A DNA stretch of 16,218 nt from 66-474 sp035547895 (lineage in GTDB: Bacteria > Pseudomonadota > Gammaproteobacteria > Xanthomonadales > Rhodanobacteraceae): NCBI GenBank assembly GCA_035547895.1, contig DASZTT010000230.1, positions 1 through 16,218 of the forward strand, in the 5' to 3' direction. The first letter of the stretch is position 1. Each line of letters opens with the position of its first letter. Below are positions 1-7,292 of this stretch, in pieces. A model generated the notes under the pieces. The model saw only the letters and a list, made by a program, of their open reading frames with translations, did no database searches and was not told the origin of the DNA. The position numbers were made by a program, and so were the translations under genes.

Positions 1-253
1 GATCGTCGCGGCGGGCGCGCAGGTCGCCGCGGGCGCATCGGTCGGGCCGTACTGCGTGATCGAAGACGGCGCCGTCGTCGAGGACGGCGCCGTGCTCGGC
101 CCGCACTGCGTGGTCGGGCGCGACTGCGCGCCGACGGTGCAATCCGGGCCGATGACGCAATGCGGCCCCAGCACCACACCGGCCTCGATGATCGCGCCCG
201 ATTCGATCACGCAACCGGGGCCGACGCTCGCGCTCGCGTCGACGCTTGCGTCT
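1..253. repeat. Imperfect inverted repeat formed by two lpxD segments
   Basis: Bases 1-126 and the reverse complement of about 128-253 are homologous coding sequence for the same LpxD segment, meeting head-on near base 127. The junction lies in a small palindromic stretch, GCGCGACTGCGCGC. The arms differ at many positions, mostly but not only at third codon positions, so this is not a simple fold-back copy of one molecule. Both arms keep their coding frame up to the junction. Confidence 0.6.
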
Positions 254-585
254 GAGGCGACGACAGCCGTCGCATGGACGCCCGGGGTCGCTGCAGGCTG
301 GCGCTCGAAAAGCGCCGCGATGCGCGCATAGGCGAGATAGGGGTCCTTGGCGACGAGGACGGGCGAAGGACTCGCGCCGGCATGTTCGGCCCCCAGCACC
401 ACGACGCCGGCCTGGGTGTGGGCGAGGTCACCGGCGTAGCGTGGATTCGCGAGGAAAGCCAGCTGGTCGCGTGCGGCGCGCGCGAGCGGGGCCACGCCGC
501 GGATCGCGCGTGTCGAGTCGCCGCGCGCTTCAAGTCCGAAGCGTCGGGCAAGGTCATCGATGCGATAGCCGGTGGAGGGTTCCAT
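1..585 (-). CDS. lpxD: UDP-3-O-acylglucosamine N-acyltransferase LpxD, 5' part, interrupted
   Basis: LpxD adds the N-linked 3-hydroxyacyl chain to UDP-3-O-acylglucosamine in lipid A synthesis in the cytoplasm. The ATG at 585 has an AGGGG ribosome-binding site just upstream. The protein begins MEPSTGYRIDDLARRFGL and has the usual N-terminal uridine-binding domain (residues 1-100, with LAFLANPRYAGDL at about 42-54). Hexapeptide repeats begin near residue 104 (PGVHATAVVASDASV; LGPHCVIGPDC). Sensible LpxD sequence ends at about residue 153 (base about 127). From there to base 1 the frame is open, but the residues (TQCGPSTAPSSTTAPSS) are the antisense reading of the plus-strand hexapeptide fragment. 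A family member has about 340 residues, so the active-site part of the helix and the C-terminal helices are missing. Lying downstream of bamA is the usual context; no skp gene lies between them. Confidence 0.8.
   Translation of the reverse strand, partial: MEPSTGYRIDDLARRFGLEARGDSTRAIRGVAPLARAARDQLAFLANPRYAGDLAHTQAGVVVLGAEHAGASPSPVLVAKDPYLAYARIAALFERQPAATPGVHATAVVASDASVDASASVGPGCVIESGAIIEAGVVLGPHCVIGPDCTVGAQSRPTTQCGPSTAPSSTTAPSSITQYGPTDAPAATCAPAATI
2..126 (+). pseudogene. Plus-strand LpxD-like hexapeptide fragment
   Basis: Frame 2 is open from the left edge and encodes about 42 residues of left-handed beta-helix hexapeptide repeats, including GASVGPYCVIEDGAVV and VLGPHCVVGRDC. This matches residues 110-150 of the minus-strand LpxD just to the right, at 28 identities in about 41 aligned positions by eye. 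It is therefore a homologous but diverged copy of the same LpxD segment in the opposite orientation. After about base 126 the frame stays open to a TAG at 329-331, but the translation (QCGPSTTPAS and similar) is only the antisense of hexapeptide-coding DNA. The fragment lacks its own N-terminal domain (off the left edge) and its C-terminal half. It is either a truncated second lpxD or part of a chimeric contig end. Confidence 0.6.
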
Positions 586-653
586 TCGCCCCTGTGGTCG
601 GAGAGATCTGCTCACAACGCGCGCGCACCGCCTGTCGGCGGATAGCGCCAGGA

Positions 654-659
654 ATTGTA
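654..659 (-). promoter_or_regulatory. Possible -10 element upstream of lpxD
   Basis: The minus strand reads TACAAT here, five of six matches to the sigma-70 -10 consensus, about 70 nt before the lpxD ATG in the 207-nt bamA-lpxD spacer. No convincing -35 hexamer is seen at 16-18 nt spacing. The spacer holds no gene that I can recognise; E. coli has skp at this place. Confidence 0.25.
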
Positions 660-792
660 TCGGTCCGCGATCGTTTCAGCCGGCCTGATCCAGGGAACGA
701 TCAACCACTGCACGGCAAGGGTTGACCGGGCTACGGGAGCGCGGCACCGTTCGTTTCGGCGGCGCGACCGCACGAATGAACGGGGCGCCGCG

Positions 793-3210
793 CTAGAACG
801 TCCGGCCGAAATAGAACTGCAGCGTTTCCTCGAACGGCGCGTCACCCGGCTGGTCGCGCACGGGGCGTGCAAGGTCGATCACGATGGGACCGACCGGGGC
901 GATCCACTGCAGGGAAATGCCGACCGAGGCGCGAAGCTGGGAGGCGTTGAAGTCGCCGTAGCTCGAATAGACGTTGCCGACGTCAGTGAACAGGGAAAGG
1001 CGCGCCTTGTTGTTGTCCTTGAAGAACGGCAGCACCAGTTCCGCCGTGCCCAGCACCTTGAATGCGCCACCGACCGGCTGCGGCCGGAAGGAAACGCCGC
1101 CGACGCAGGTATTGTCTGCCGTCGCGATGGCCGAGGGGTCGGGCTTGCCGTCCGCATCGATACGGCCGGAGCAGATGCGTGGGCCGAGGGTGTTGTCCTC
1201 GAAACCACGCACGTCCTGCACGCCGCCCGCGTAGTAGTTCTGGTAGAACGGAAACGACATCGTCCGGATGACGCCGTTGGCATCCGCGTACTGCACCGAA
1301 ATGTCGTTCGTCCCGTAGGTGCTGCCGTAACCGAGCGTCCCCTTGAGGTGGCCGACGAAACCGAATGGCAGCGGGAAATAGTCGCTGCTGGTGAGGGTCA
1401 GTTTGTAGTAGGGCACCGTGGCGCCGGGCAAGCCGATTTCGGCGCTGACCTGCTGCAGGCCGCCCCGGGTGGGCTTGTAGAAACTGTTCAAGGTGTCGTG
1501 GGCGTACGAAAGCGTCAGTGGCGTGCTGCGCACCGTGTAGTGGCCGATCTTGGCCATTTGATCGAAGAATACGTCCGGCGTGTAACCCGGGATCAGGTCC
1601 AGCTTTGTCTTGTTGATGCCGAGGCCGACGTTGACGCTGTCCGTTTCGCTGATGGGGAAACTCAGGTAAGTCGAGAACGCATCCGTGTCCGACAGGTAGG
1701 TCGCGATGTTGTCCTCGCCCTGGTTCAATTGCAGCACGCTGGCGTTGTACCCGATGCCGATGCCGCTGTCGGTGAGGTAAGGATCGAAGAATGAGACCTG
1801 ATACTGCTTCAGGAACAGGCTCTTCGAGAACGTTGCCGATACGCTGTTGCCGCTGCCGAGGAAGTTGCTGTTGGCGATCGACGTCGAAAGGATGACGCCC
1901 GACACCTGCGAATAACCGACGCCGAACTGGAACTGGCCGGAGGATTCCTCGGTGACCTTGACGTTGAGATCGACTTCGTCGGTCGTGCCCGGCACCTTGA
2001 CCGTGTCGATGTTGACGTCCTTGAAGAAGCCGAGGCGCTGCAGGCGCACCTTGGAACGGTCGATCGCGGCTTGCGAGTACCACGCACCTTCGTACTGGCG
2101 CATCTCGCGGCGCAGGACCTGGTCCTGCGTGTTGGTATTGCCCTTGAAGTTGATCCGGCGCACGTACACGCGCGGGCCCGGCTCGACGAAAAAGGTGAGA
2201 TCGACGGTGTGGTTTTGTTCGTCGACCTTGGGAATCGGCGAGACCTTGGCGAACGCGTAGCCGATGTTCGAGAGAACGTCGGTGATCGCGTCGGCGGAAA
2301 GCTCGATGCTGTGGCGGTTGAATATTTCGCCGGGCTCGATGCGCAGCACCTTGCGCAGCGCCGGTTCCGGCAGCACCAGCGTGCCCAGCAGGTGGATATC
2401 GGAGATCTTGAAGATGTCGCCTTCGTGGATTGCCGCCGCGATATAGATGCTGCGCTTGTCGGGACTGATGGTGACCTGCGCCGAGTTGATGTTGAAGTCG
2501 GCGTAGCCGCGGTCGAGGTAGTAGGAAGAAAGCTTGGTCAGGTCGCCGGAGAGTTTTTCGCGCGAGTACTGGTCGTTGTTCGAGTACCACGACGTCCAGT
2601 TGGGGGTGCCGGATTCCCAGTCGTGCAGGACCTCGTCGTCGGTGTAGGTATGGTTGCCGACGATGTTGATCTCCTGGATCTTGGCCGCCTTGCCCTCGTG
2701 GATCTCGATGTCGATGGCGACGCGGTTGCGGTCGAGGTTGGTGACGTGGGGTTCGACCGTCACGTTGTACTTGCCGCGATCGTTGTACTGCGAGATCAGC
2801 TGTTGCTGGATCTGGTCGAGTGTGAGGCGGTCGAAAGTCTGGCCTTCGGCAAGGCCGGCCGACTTCAGGCCCTTCATCAACTGGTCGGTCTTGATGTCCT
2901 TGTTGCCGTGCACCGTGAGGCTGGCGATGGAGGGCCGCTCCTGCACCTTCACGACCAGGATGGTGCCTTGCTGTTCCAGTTCCACGTCATTGAAAAAGCC
3001 GGTCTTGAACAACGCCTGGATCGCCTTCTGCGCGGTGGCGTCGGTCATCGTCTGGCCGGGTTCGATCGGCAGGTAGCTCAGGACCGTGCCGGCGGCGATG
3101 CGCTGCAGACCCTCGATGCGGATGTCGCTGACGGTGAAGGGCTGAAAGGCGTACGCCGACATCGGCACGGACAGGGCGGCGAACAGGATCAGTGCGGCGA
3201 CTCGTTTCAT
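793..3210 (-). CDS. bamA: Outer membrane protein assembly factor BamA
   Basis: BamA is the core of the BAM complex that folds and inserts beta-barrel proteins into the outer membrane. The 805-residue length is close to the E. coli protein (810). A signal peptide (MKRVAALILFAALSVPMSAYA) with an AYA cleavage site is followed by five POTRA domains (about residues 23-422), opening with FTVSDIRIEGLQRI. The Omp85 barrel starts near residue 423 (QFQFGVGYS). The conserved loop-6 VRGF motif is at residues 667-670, followed by two cysteines (ICSG, NTCVGG) that could form the loop-6 disulfide. The chain ends in the outer-membrane beta-signal QFYFGRTF with terminal Phe. rseP lies 136 bp upstream and lpxD 207 bp downstream, the usual envelope gene order. 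The ribosome-binding site is weak (GGAA about 10 nt before ATG). Confidence 0.97.
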   Translation of the reverse strand: MKRVAALILFAALSVPMSAYAFQPFTVSDIRIEGLQRIAAGTVLSYLPIEPGQTMTDATAQKAIQALFKTGFFNDVELEQQGTILVVKVQERPSIASLTVHGNKDIKTDQLMKGLKSAGLAEGQTFDRLTLDQIQQQLISQYNDRGKYNVTVEPHVTNLDRNRVAIDIEIHEGKAAKIQEINIVGNHTYTDDEVLHDWESGTPNWTSWYSNNDQYSREKLSGDLTKLSSYYLDRGYADFNINSAQVTISPDKRSIYIAAAIHEGDIFKISDIHLLGTLVLPEPALRKVLRIEPGEIFNRHSIELSADAITDVLSNIGYAFAKVSPIPKVDEQNHTVDLTFFVEPGPRVYVRRINFKGNTNTQDQVLRREMRQYEGAWYSQAAIDRSKVRLQRLGFFKDVNIDTVKVPGTTDEVDLNVKVTEESSGQFQFGVGYSQVSGVILSTSIANSNFLGSGNSVSATFSKSLFLKQYQVSFFDPYLTDSGIGIGYNASVLQLNQGEDNIATYLSDTDAFSTYLSFPISETDSVNVGLGINKTKLDLIPGYTPDVFFDQMAKIGHYTVRSTPLTLSYAHDTLNSFYKPTRGGLQQVSAEIGLPGATVPYYKLTLTSSDYFPLPFGFVGHLKGTLGYGSTYGTNDISVQYADANGVIRTMSFPFYQNYYAGGVQDVRGFEDNTLGPRICSGRIDADGKPDPSAIATADNTCVGGVSFRPQPVGGAFKVLGTAELVLPFFKDNNKARLSLFTDVGNVYSSYGDFNASQLRASVGISLQWIAPVGPIVIDLARPVRDQPGDAPFEETLQFYFGRTF

Positions 3211-3245
3211 CGTCGATTCCGGAACTCAAGGAGGATGTAGCGCAA

Positions 3246-3308
3246 ACCGTGCATCGTACAGGCGCAGCGGCGCCCGGGAAAGCGAAGCAGTCAAGCGGTA
3301 CCGTGCAT
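3246..3308. repeat. Paired 9-bp direct repeat upstream of bamA
   Basis: ACCGTGCAT occurs at 3246-3254 and again at 3300-3308, 54 bp apart (about five helical turns), inside the 136-bp rseP-bamA spacer. A TTGACT -35-like hexamer (minus strand) lies between them, but no -10 at proper spacing was found. It could be a regulator-binding pair or chance. Confidence 0.25.
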
Positions 3309-3346
3309 GCGCCCTGGATTCGGGCCATTGCGCGGGAATGTTGCGT

Positions 3347-4708
3347 TCACTGGAAAATCCGCAGGATGTCGTTGTAGAAGGCCAGTCCCATCAGCATCAC
3401 CAGCAGCGCCATGCCCATGTACTGGCCCGCGGCCATCGCGCGCTCGGACAACGGGCTGCCTTTGGCCAGTTCGATGAGGTAATAGAGCAGGTGGCCGCCG
3501 TCGAGGATCGGGATCGGCAGCAGGTTCATGATGCCGAGGCTGAGCGAAATGATGCCGAGGAAATACAGGAACCACGCCGGTCCCATCTCGGCGGAGGTCT
3601 GCGCGTACTGCGCAATGGAAATGGGGCCCGAGAGGTTGGACAGCGCGACCGAGCCCGCCAGCATGTGGCCCAGCATCTTCACCGTGGTCGCGGTGAAATC
3701 CCAGGTCTGGGCGAAGGCTTCCGGGATGGCGTCGAGCGGACCGCGGCGCAGCACGGTGTCGTACTTCGCCGTACCGGGCTGGACGTAGATGCCCATCGCC
3801 CAGACCTTGCTGCCGTCTTCGGTGGTCAGGCGCGGCTGCACGCTCAGTGCCAGGCGCTGGCCGGCACGCTCGATCACCAGCGCCAGCCTGTGATCGGGCC
3901 TGGCATCCTTGCGGGTGGTGTCGGTCAACTGGTTCCAGTCCGCGACCGCGGTGCCGTCGATGCTCAGGATCCTGTCGCCTGGCCTGAGCCCGGCCGCTTG
4001 CGCAGGACTGCCGGGAATCACCTTGCCGATGACGGCCGGCAGCGTGTGTTGCAGCGGCGTCATCCCGATCTGTTCGAACAGGGTCTCGTCGCTCGGATGC
4101 GGCGGCAGCTTCCCGAACTGCAACACGTGCGTCTCGACCCCACCCTTGGCGGTGCGCACCCGCAGCGGTGTGGGCTGGCGCGCCTGTGCCGCGTTGGCCA
4201 GGGCGAGGCTGAGATCGGTCCAGTTGGAAATCGCGTGGCCATTGACGCTCAGCACGCGGTCGCCGCGCTGGATGCCCGCCTGCGCGGCGATATGCGTGAC
4301 ATCGCCGACCAGCGGCTGGAAATCCGGCTTGCCGATCACCAGCATTGCCCAGAACGCCGCGACCGCGAAGATCAGGTTGAAGCCCGGCCCTGCCAGCACG
4401 ATCAGGATCCGTTGCCAGACCGGCTTGCCGGTGAACTCGCGCGGACGATCCTCGGGCTCGACATCGCCTTCGCGCGCGTCCAGCATCTTCACGTAGCCGC
4501 CCAGCGGAATCCACGCCACGCAGTACTCGGTGCCGTCCTTGCCGTACCACGACTTGATCGGCTTGCCGAAGCCCACCGAGAAGCGCAGTACCTTGACCCC
4601 GCAGCGGCGCGCGACCCAGAAGTGGCCGAACTCGTGGAAGGTCACCAGGATGCCCAGGGTGACGATCATCCACCAGGCGGAGCCGAGAATGTCGGTGAAG
4701 TTGTTCAT
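3347..4708 (-). CDS. rseP: Site-2 zinc metalloprotease RseP
   Basis: RseP is an inner-membrane protease that cuts the anti-sigma factor RseA within the membrane to release sigma E, and also clears signal peptide remnants. The 453-residue length matches E. coli (450). The zinc motif HEFGH is at residues 25-29 in the first membrane segment. A second segment follows at about 100-125 (ILIVLAGPGFNLIFAVAAFW). Two PDZ domains span about 128-220 and 222-310. The third ligand motif, NLLPIPILDGGHLL, has LDG at 402-404, and a final membrane segment lies near 429-446. The ATG at 4708 gives the standard N terminus. The upstream 221-nt spacer to cdsA lacks the dxr gene often found there. The neighbour bamA is in keeping with outer-membrane stress control. 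Confidence 0.96.
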   Translation of the reverse strand: MNNFTDILGSAWWMIVTLGILVTFHEFGHFWVARRCGVKVLRFSVGFGKPIKSWYGKDGTEYCVAWIPLGGYVKMLDAREGDVEPEDRPREFTGKPVWQRILIVLAGPGFNLIFAVAAFWAMLVIGKPDFQPLVGDVTHIAAQAGIQRGDRVLSVNGHAISNWTDLSLALANAAQARQPTPLRVRTAKGGVETHVLQFGKLPPHPSDETLFEQIGMTPLQHTLPAVIGKVIPGSPAQAAGLRPGDRILSIDGTAVADWNQLTDTTRKDARPDHRLALVIERAGQRLALSVQPRLTTEDGSKVWAMGIYVQPGTAKYDTVLRRGPLDAIPEAFAQTWDFTATTVKMLGHMLAGSVALSNLSGPISIAQYAQTSAEMGPAWFLYFLGIISLSLGIMNLLPIPILDGGHLLYYLIELAKGSPLSERAMAAGQYMGMALLVMLMGLAFYNDILRIFQ

Positions 4709-4737
4709 GCCATAGCGGTCGAACGCTGCCGGAGTCC

Positions 4738-4743
4738 ATCATA
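4738..4743 (-). promoter_or_regulatory. Possible -10 element for rseP
   Basis: The minus strand reads TATGAT (five of six to TATAAT) about 30 nt before the rseP ATG, in the spacer left by the absence of dxr. The -35 position is GC-rich and does not match, so this is weak. Confidence 0.2.
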
Positions 4744-4908
4744 AAGCAACCCGCCTGAAAGCCGGCCGGGTGCCAAAACCACGATGGTTCATTGACTGCG
4801 GAGGGTTGCCGCAAGTTCCGGAGTAGCGGTTGTGAAAGCCGGGCCAGCGAAGGCCGTTCTGGTGCAGGTGATTCGAAGTCGCCGGTGTTCGACTCCGTTG
4901 TTGATGCG

Positions 4909-4928
4909 GGCGATCAGGGATGATCGCG
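4909..4928. repeat. Short palindrome after cdsA, REP-like
   Basis: A perfect 7-bp stem, GCGATCA at 4910-4916 and TGATCGC at 4921-4927, encloses the loop GGGA. It sits directly after the cdsA stop. No T tract follows, so it is not an intrinsic terminator. The loop on the minus strand reads TCCC within ATCATCCCTGAT, a form that I associate with dispersed intergenic repeats of Xanthomonadales; that link is from memory. A 10-bp direct repeat, TGAAAGCCGG, also occurs twice in the same spacer (near 4755 and 4831). Confidence 0.4.
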
Positions 4929-4929
4929 C

Positions 4930-5763
4930 CTACAAGCCCAGCAGGAATTTGCCGAGCACGAAAATGGGGAGCGCGGCCACGATCGAGTCCATGCGGTCGA
5001 ACACGCCGCCGTGGCCCGGGAACAGCGCGCCGGAATCCTTCACGCCGGCGTGGCGCTTGATCAGGCTTTCGAACAGGTCGCCGATGATCGAGAACAGCAC
5101 GGTCAACAGCGCCAGCGCCACGATGGCCGGCAAGCGATCGACCGGCACCTTCAGCAATGCCCCGCCTATCAGGCCGACGATGCCGGAGCACACCAGTGCG
5201 CCATAGACGCCCTCGCGGGTCTTGCCGGGACTGATGGCCGGCGCGAGCTTCACGCTGCCCCAGCGGCGGCCCGCGGTGAACGCGCCGATATCGGCGGCCA
5301 CCACGATGCACGCGAAGAACAGCACCCACCAGCGTCCGTGGCCCGTGTGCGGTTCGGCCATGTCGCCGTGCATCACCACCACGGCGCACCACGCGGGCAC
5401 CACCACCATCGCGCCCGCCAGCAATTTGAGTGCGGCATGTCCGCGTGTCGGCTCGCTGGCGAAGCGGTGGTGCGTGAGCCACGCCAGCGCAAGCAGCCAC
5501 CACGCGAGACCCGCAAGCACGGCCCACCACCACCACGGCGATTTGCACACGTGCCAGAACAGCGCGAACAGGACCAGATAACCGAACAGGACCACACCGC
5601 GCCTGAGGCGGCCGCGCAGACCGGCCATGCGCGTCCATTCCCACATGCCCAGCAGGAAGATCAGCCCCAGCAGCGTGGCGAACACGGAGGTGCGAGGGAA
5701 AAAGATCAGCGCGAGGATCAGCGGCGCGAGGATGATGGCGGTGATGACGCGCTGCTTCAGCAT
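4930..5763 (-). CDS. cdsA: Phosphatidate cytidylyltransferase (CDP-diacylglycerol synthase)
   Basis: CdsA converts phosphatidic acid and CTP to CDP-diacylglycerol at the inner membrane, the branch point of phospholipid synthesis. The 277-residue protein has about eight hydrophobic segments. The family signature is complete at residues 233-259: SLIKRHAGVKDSG followed by LFPGHGGVFDRMD, containing the metal- and substrate-binding Lys, Asp and His residues. A Trp-rich stretch (WWWW at 77-80) lies in a membrane segment. It starts 9 bp after the uppS stop with no clear ribosome-binding site, so translation is probably coupled to uppS. It ends in a 221-nt spacer before rseP. Confidence 0.96.
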   Translation of the reverse strand: MLKQRVITAIILAPLILALIFFPRTSVFATLLGLIFLLGMWEWTRMAGLRGRLRRGVVLFGYLVLFALFWHVCKSPWWWWAVLAGLAWWLLALAWLTHHRFASEPTRGHAALKLLAGAMVVVPAWCAVVVMHGDMAEPHTGHGRWWVLFFACIVVAADIGAFTAGRRWGSVKLAPAISPGKTREGVYGALVCSGIVGLIGGALLKVPVDRLPAIVALALLTVLFSIIGDLFESLIKRHAGVKDSGALFPGHGGVFDRMDSIVAALPIFVLGKFLLGL

Positions 5764-5772
5764 GAGCGCGGA

Positions 5773-6621
5773 TCAGCCGGCGCGAGCGGTAACGGGAACG
5801 GGAGCGCAGCCGAAACGGCGTTCGCGGCGTGCGTAATCATCGAGGGCTCGGTCGAGTTCGGCATCGTCCACGTCGGGCCACAGGGCGTCGGTGAAGTAGA
5901 GTTCAGTGTAAGCGAGTTGCCAGAGCAGGAAGTTGCTGATGCGCCGTTCGCCGCCCGTGCGGATGAAAAGATCGGGCGGGGGCAAATCGGCGAGGCAAAA
6001 ATAGCGTGCGAGGGTCGGTTCGTCGATCGCGGCAGGGTCGAGCTCGCCCCGCGCCACCGCTTCGGCGGCACGACGTGCGGCTTGCGCCATGTCCCAACGG
6101 CCGCCATAGCTGACGCAGACGTTGAGGATCAGCCGCGAGTTGCCGGCAGTGCGAAGGGCCGCGGCCTGCATGCGGGTACGCAGCGCCTCCGGGAACGCCG
6201 ACAGCTCGCCCACGAAACGCAGGCGCACTTCGTTCTTGTGCAGCTCGTCGATTTCCTTGTCGAGCGCTTTCAGGAACAGGTCCATCAACGCGCCGACCTC
6301 GGTGTGCGGGCGCTTCCAGTTTTCCGAAGAGAAGGCGAACAGCGTCAGCGCGCCGATGCCGTTGCGCAGGCACCAGCCGACGGTGGCGCGCACCGCTTTC
6401 TGTCCCGCGCGATGGCCGAAGCTGCGCGGCTGGCCGCGGCGCCGGGCCCAGCGTCCGTTGCCGTCCATCACGATCGCGATGTGGCGCGGCACCGCAGAGA
6501 GGGCAGGACGTGCGGCCTGCATGCCTTGCGCCTGCGGGCGTATCGCGACCGTGGCGGCCTGCGCGGCGTCGATCGTGCCGGCGGCTTTCGCGTGCGGCCT
6601 GTCGGGGGCTTGGACTCGCAT
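5773..6621 (-). CDS. uppS: Isoprenyl transferase (undecaprenyl-diphosphate synthase)
   Basis: UppS condenses isopentenyl diphosphate units in cis to form the C55 lipid carrier for peptidoglycan and O-antigen. The cis-prenyltransferase motifs are all present: HIAIVMDGNGRWA with catalytic Asp53, FSSENWKRP at 97-105, and IRTGGERRISNFLLW at 220-234. From the ATG at 6621 the protein has 282 residues, with about 45 before the conserved core. The family usually has far fewer, and that stretch is Ala/Gln-rich. An in-frame ATG at 6522 (M34) with AGG-type sequence upstream would give 249 residues and is an equally good start. The gene lies 11 bp after frr and 9 bp before cdsA, in one operon. Confidence 0.94.
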   Translation of the reverse strand: MRVQAPDRPHAKAAGTIDAAQAATVAIRPQAQGMQAARPALSAVPRHIAIVMDGNGRWARRRGQPRSFGHRAGQKAVRATVGWCLRNGIGALTLFAFSSENWKRPHTEVGALMDLFLKALDKEIDELHKNEVRLRFVGELSAFPEALRTRMQAAALRTAGNSRLILNVCVSYGGRWDMAQAARRAAEAVARGELDPAAIDEPTLARYFCLADLPPPDLFIRTGGERRISNFLLWQLAYTELYFTDALWPDVDDAELDRALDDYARRERRFGCAPVPVTARAG

Positions 6622-6632
6622 GGTCGCGCTGG

Positions 6633-7193
6633 TCAGATCGCCAGCAGTTCCTGTTCCTTCGCCTGCACCGCGACGTCCACTTCCTTGATGAACCGGTCGG
6701 TCAGTTTCTGCATCTCGTCCTGCGCGCGGCGGTCGTCGTCCTCGCTGATCTGCTTGTCCTTCAGGAGGTTCTTGATGTGCTGCAGCCCGTCGCGGCGGAT
6801 GTTGCGGATCGCCACCTTGGCGTTCTCGCCCGCATGGCCCACGTGCTTCGCCAGCTCCTTGCGACGCTCCTCGGTGAGCGGCGGCATGTTGAGGCGGATG
6901 GTGGTGCCCGCGGTGGTCGGGGTGATGCCAAGGTCGGAGGCCATGATGGCTTTCTCGATCGCGGCGACCATCGGCTTTTCATAGGGCGTGATGGTGAGCG
7001 AACGCGAATCCGAAACGGCCACCGACGCGACCTGGTTGATCGGCACGTCCGAGCCGTAATAGTTCACCTTGATGCCTTCCACCAAAGCGGTGCTGGCGCG
7101 CCCGGTGCGCAGGTGGGACAGCTCGTGGCGCAGCGCCTCGATGCTCTTGCCCATGCGATCCTGGGCATCGTTCTTGATGTCGGTCGTGCTCAT
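6633..7193 (-). CDS. frr: Ribosome recycling factor
   Basis: RRF, with EF-G, splits post-termination ribosomes. From the ATG at 7193 the protein has 186 residues (E. coli 185) and begins MSTTDIKNDAQDRMGKSIEA, as expected. A TTG 33 nt further upstream would add 11 residues unlike the family and was not chosen. The conserved helix-1 segment (LRTGRAS) and the arginine cluster GENAKVAIRNIRRD (Arg130, 133, 134) that contacts 23S rRNA are present. A GGCGGG stretch lies about 7 nt before the ATG. pyrH is 99 bp upstream; the spacer has a candidate promoter for frr. Confidence 0.97.
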   Translation of the reverse strand: MSTTDIKNDAQDRMGKSIEALRHELSHLRTGRASTALVEGIKVNYYGSDVPINQVASVAVSDSRSLTITPYEKPMVAAIEKAIMASDLGITPTTAGTTIRLNMPPLTEERRKELAKHVGHAGENAKVAIRNIRRDGLQHIKNLLKDKQISEDDDRRAQDEMQKLTDRFIKEVDVAVQAKEQELLAI

Positions 7194-7225
7194 CGCTGGT
7201 CCCGCCGCGTGAATGGAAACGGCCA

Positions 7226-7255
7226 ATTATAGGCACGCGTTGGCTCGCGTGGCTG
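7226..7255 (-). promoter_or_regulatory. Candidate internal promoter for frr
   Basis: The minus strand has a perfect TATAAT at 7231-7226, in a region otherwise GC-rich, with CAGCCA (three of six to TTGACA) 18 nt upstream at 7255-7250. A start near 7219 would give a leader of about 26 nt before the frr ATG. The -35 half is weak. Confidence 0.4.
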
Positions 7256-7272
7256 CCGCGGAAGGCGGCAGC
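7252..7272 (-). other. Hairpin in the pyrH-frr spacer
   Basis: A perfect 8-bp stem, GCTGCCGC at 7252-7259 and GCGGCAGC at 7265-7272, has a 5-nt loop and begins about 20 nt after the pyrH stop. No T tract follows in the direction of transcription, so it is more likely an mRNA-stabilising or pausing structure than a terminator. Confidence 0.4.
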
Positions 7273-7292
7273 TGCCATGCCGCGGCACTGGC

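Noticed and set aside
655..4744. Long plus-strand open frames opposite bamA and rseP (655-1794, 2071-3240, 3338-4744)
   Set aside because: They are antisense to two unmistakable genes, their translations are low-complexity Arg/Val/Asp-rich, and open antisense frames are expected in GC-rich coding DNA.
4755..4785. A GG-N10-GC sigma-54-like match upstream of rseP
   Set aside because: Only the invariant dinucleotides fit; such matches are frequent by chance in GC-rich DNA, and rseP is not a known sigma-54 target.
4709..4929. A decayed dxr in the rseP-cdsA spacer
   Set aside because: No frame on either strand shows Dxr-like residues; the spacer is too short and too repeat-like to call a pseudogene.
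5011..6984. A 657-codon plus-strand open frame opposite cdsA, uppS and frr
   Set aside because: It crosses three genes with intact family motifs on the other strand and shows no recognisable domain.
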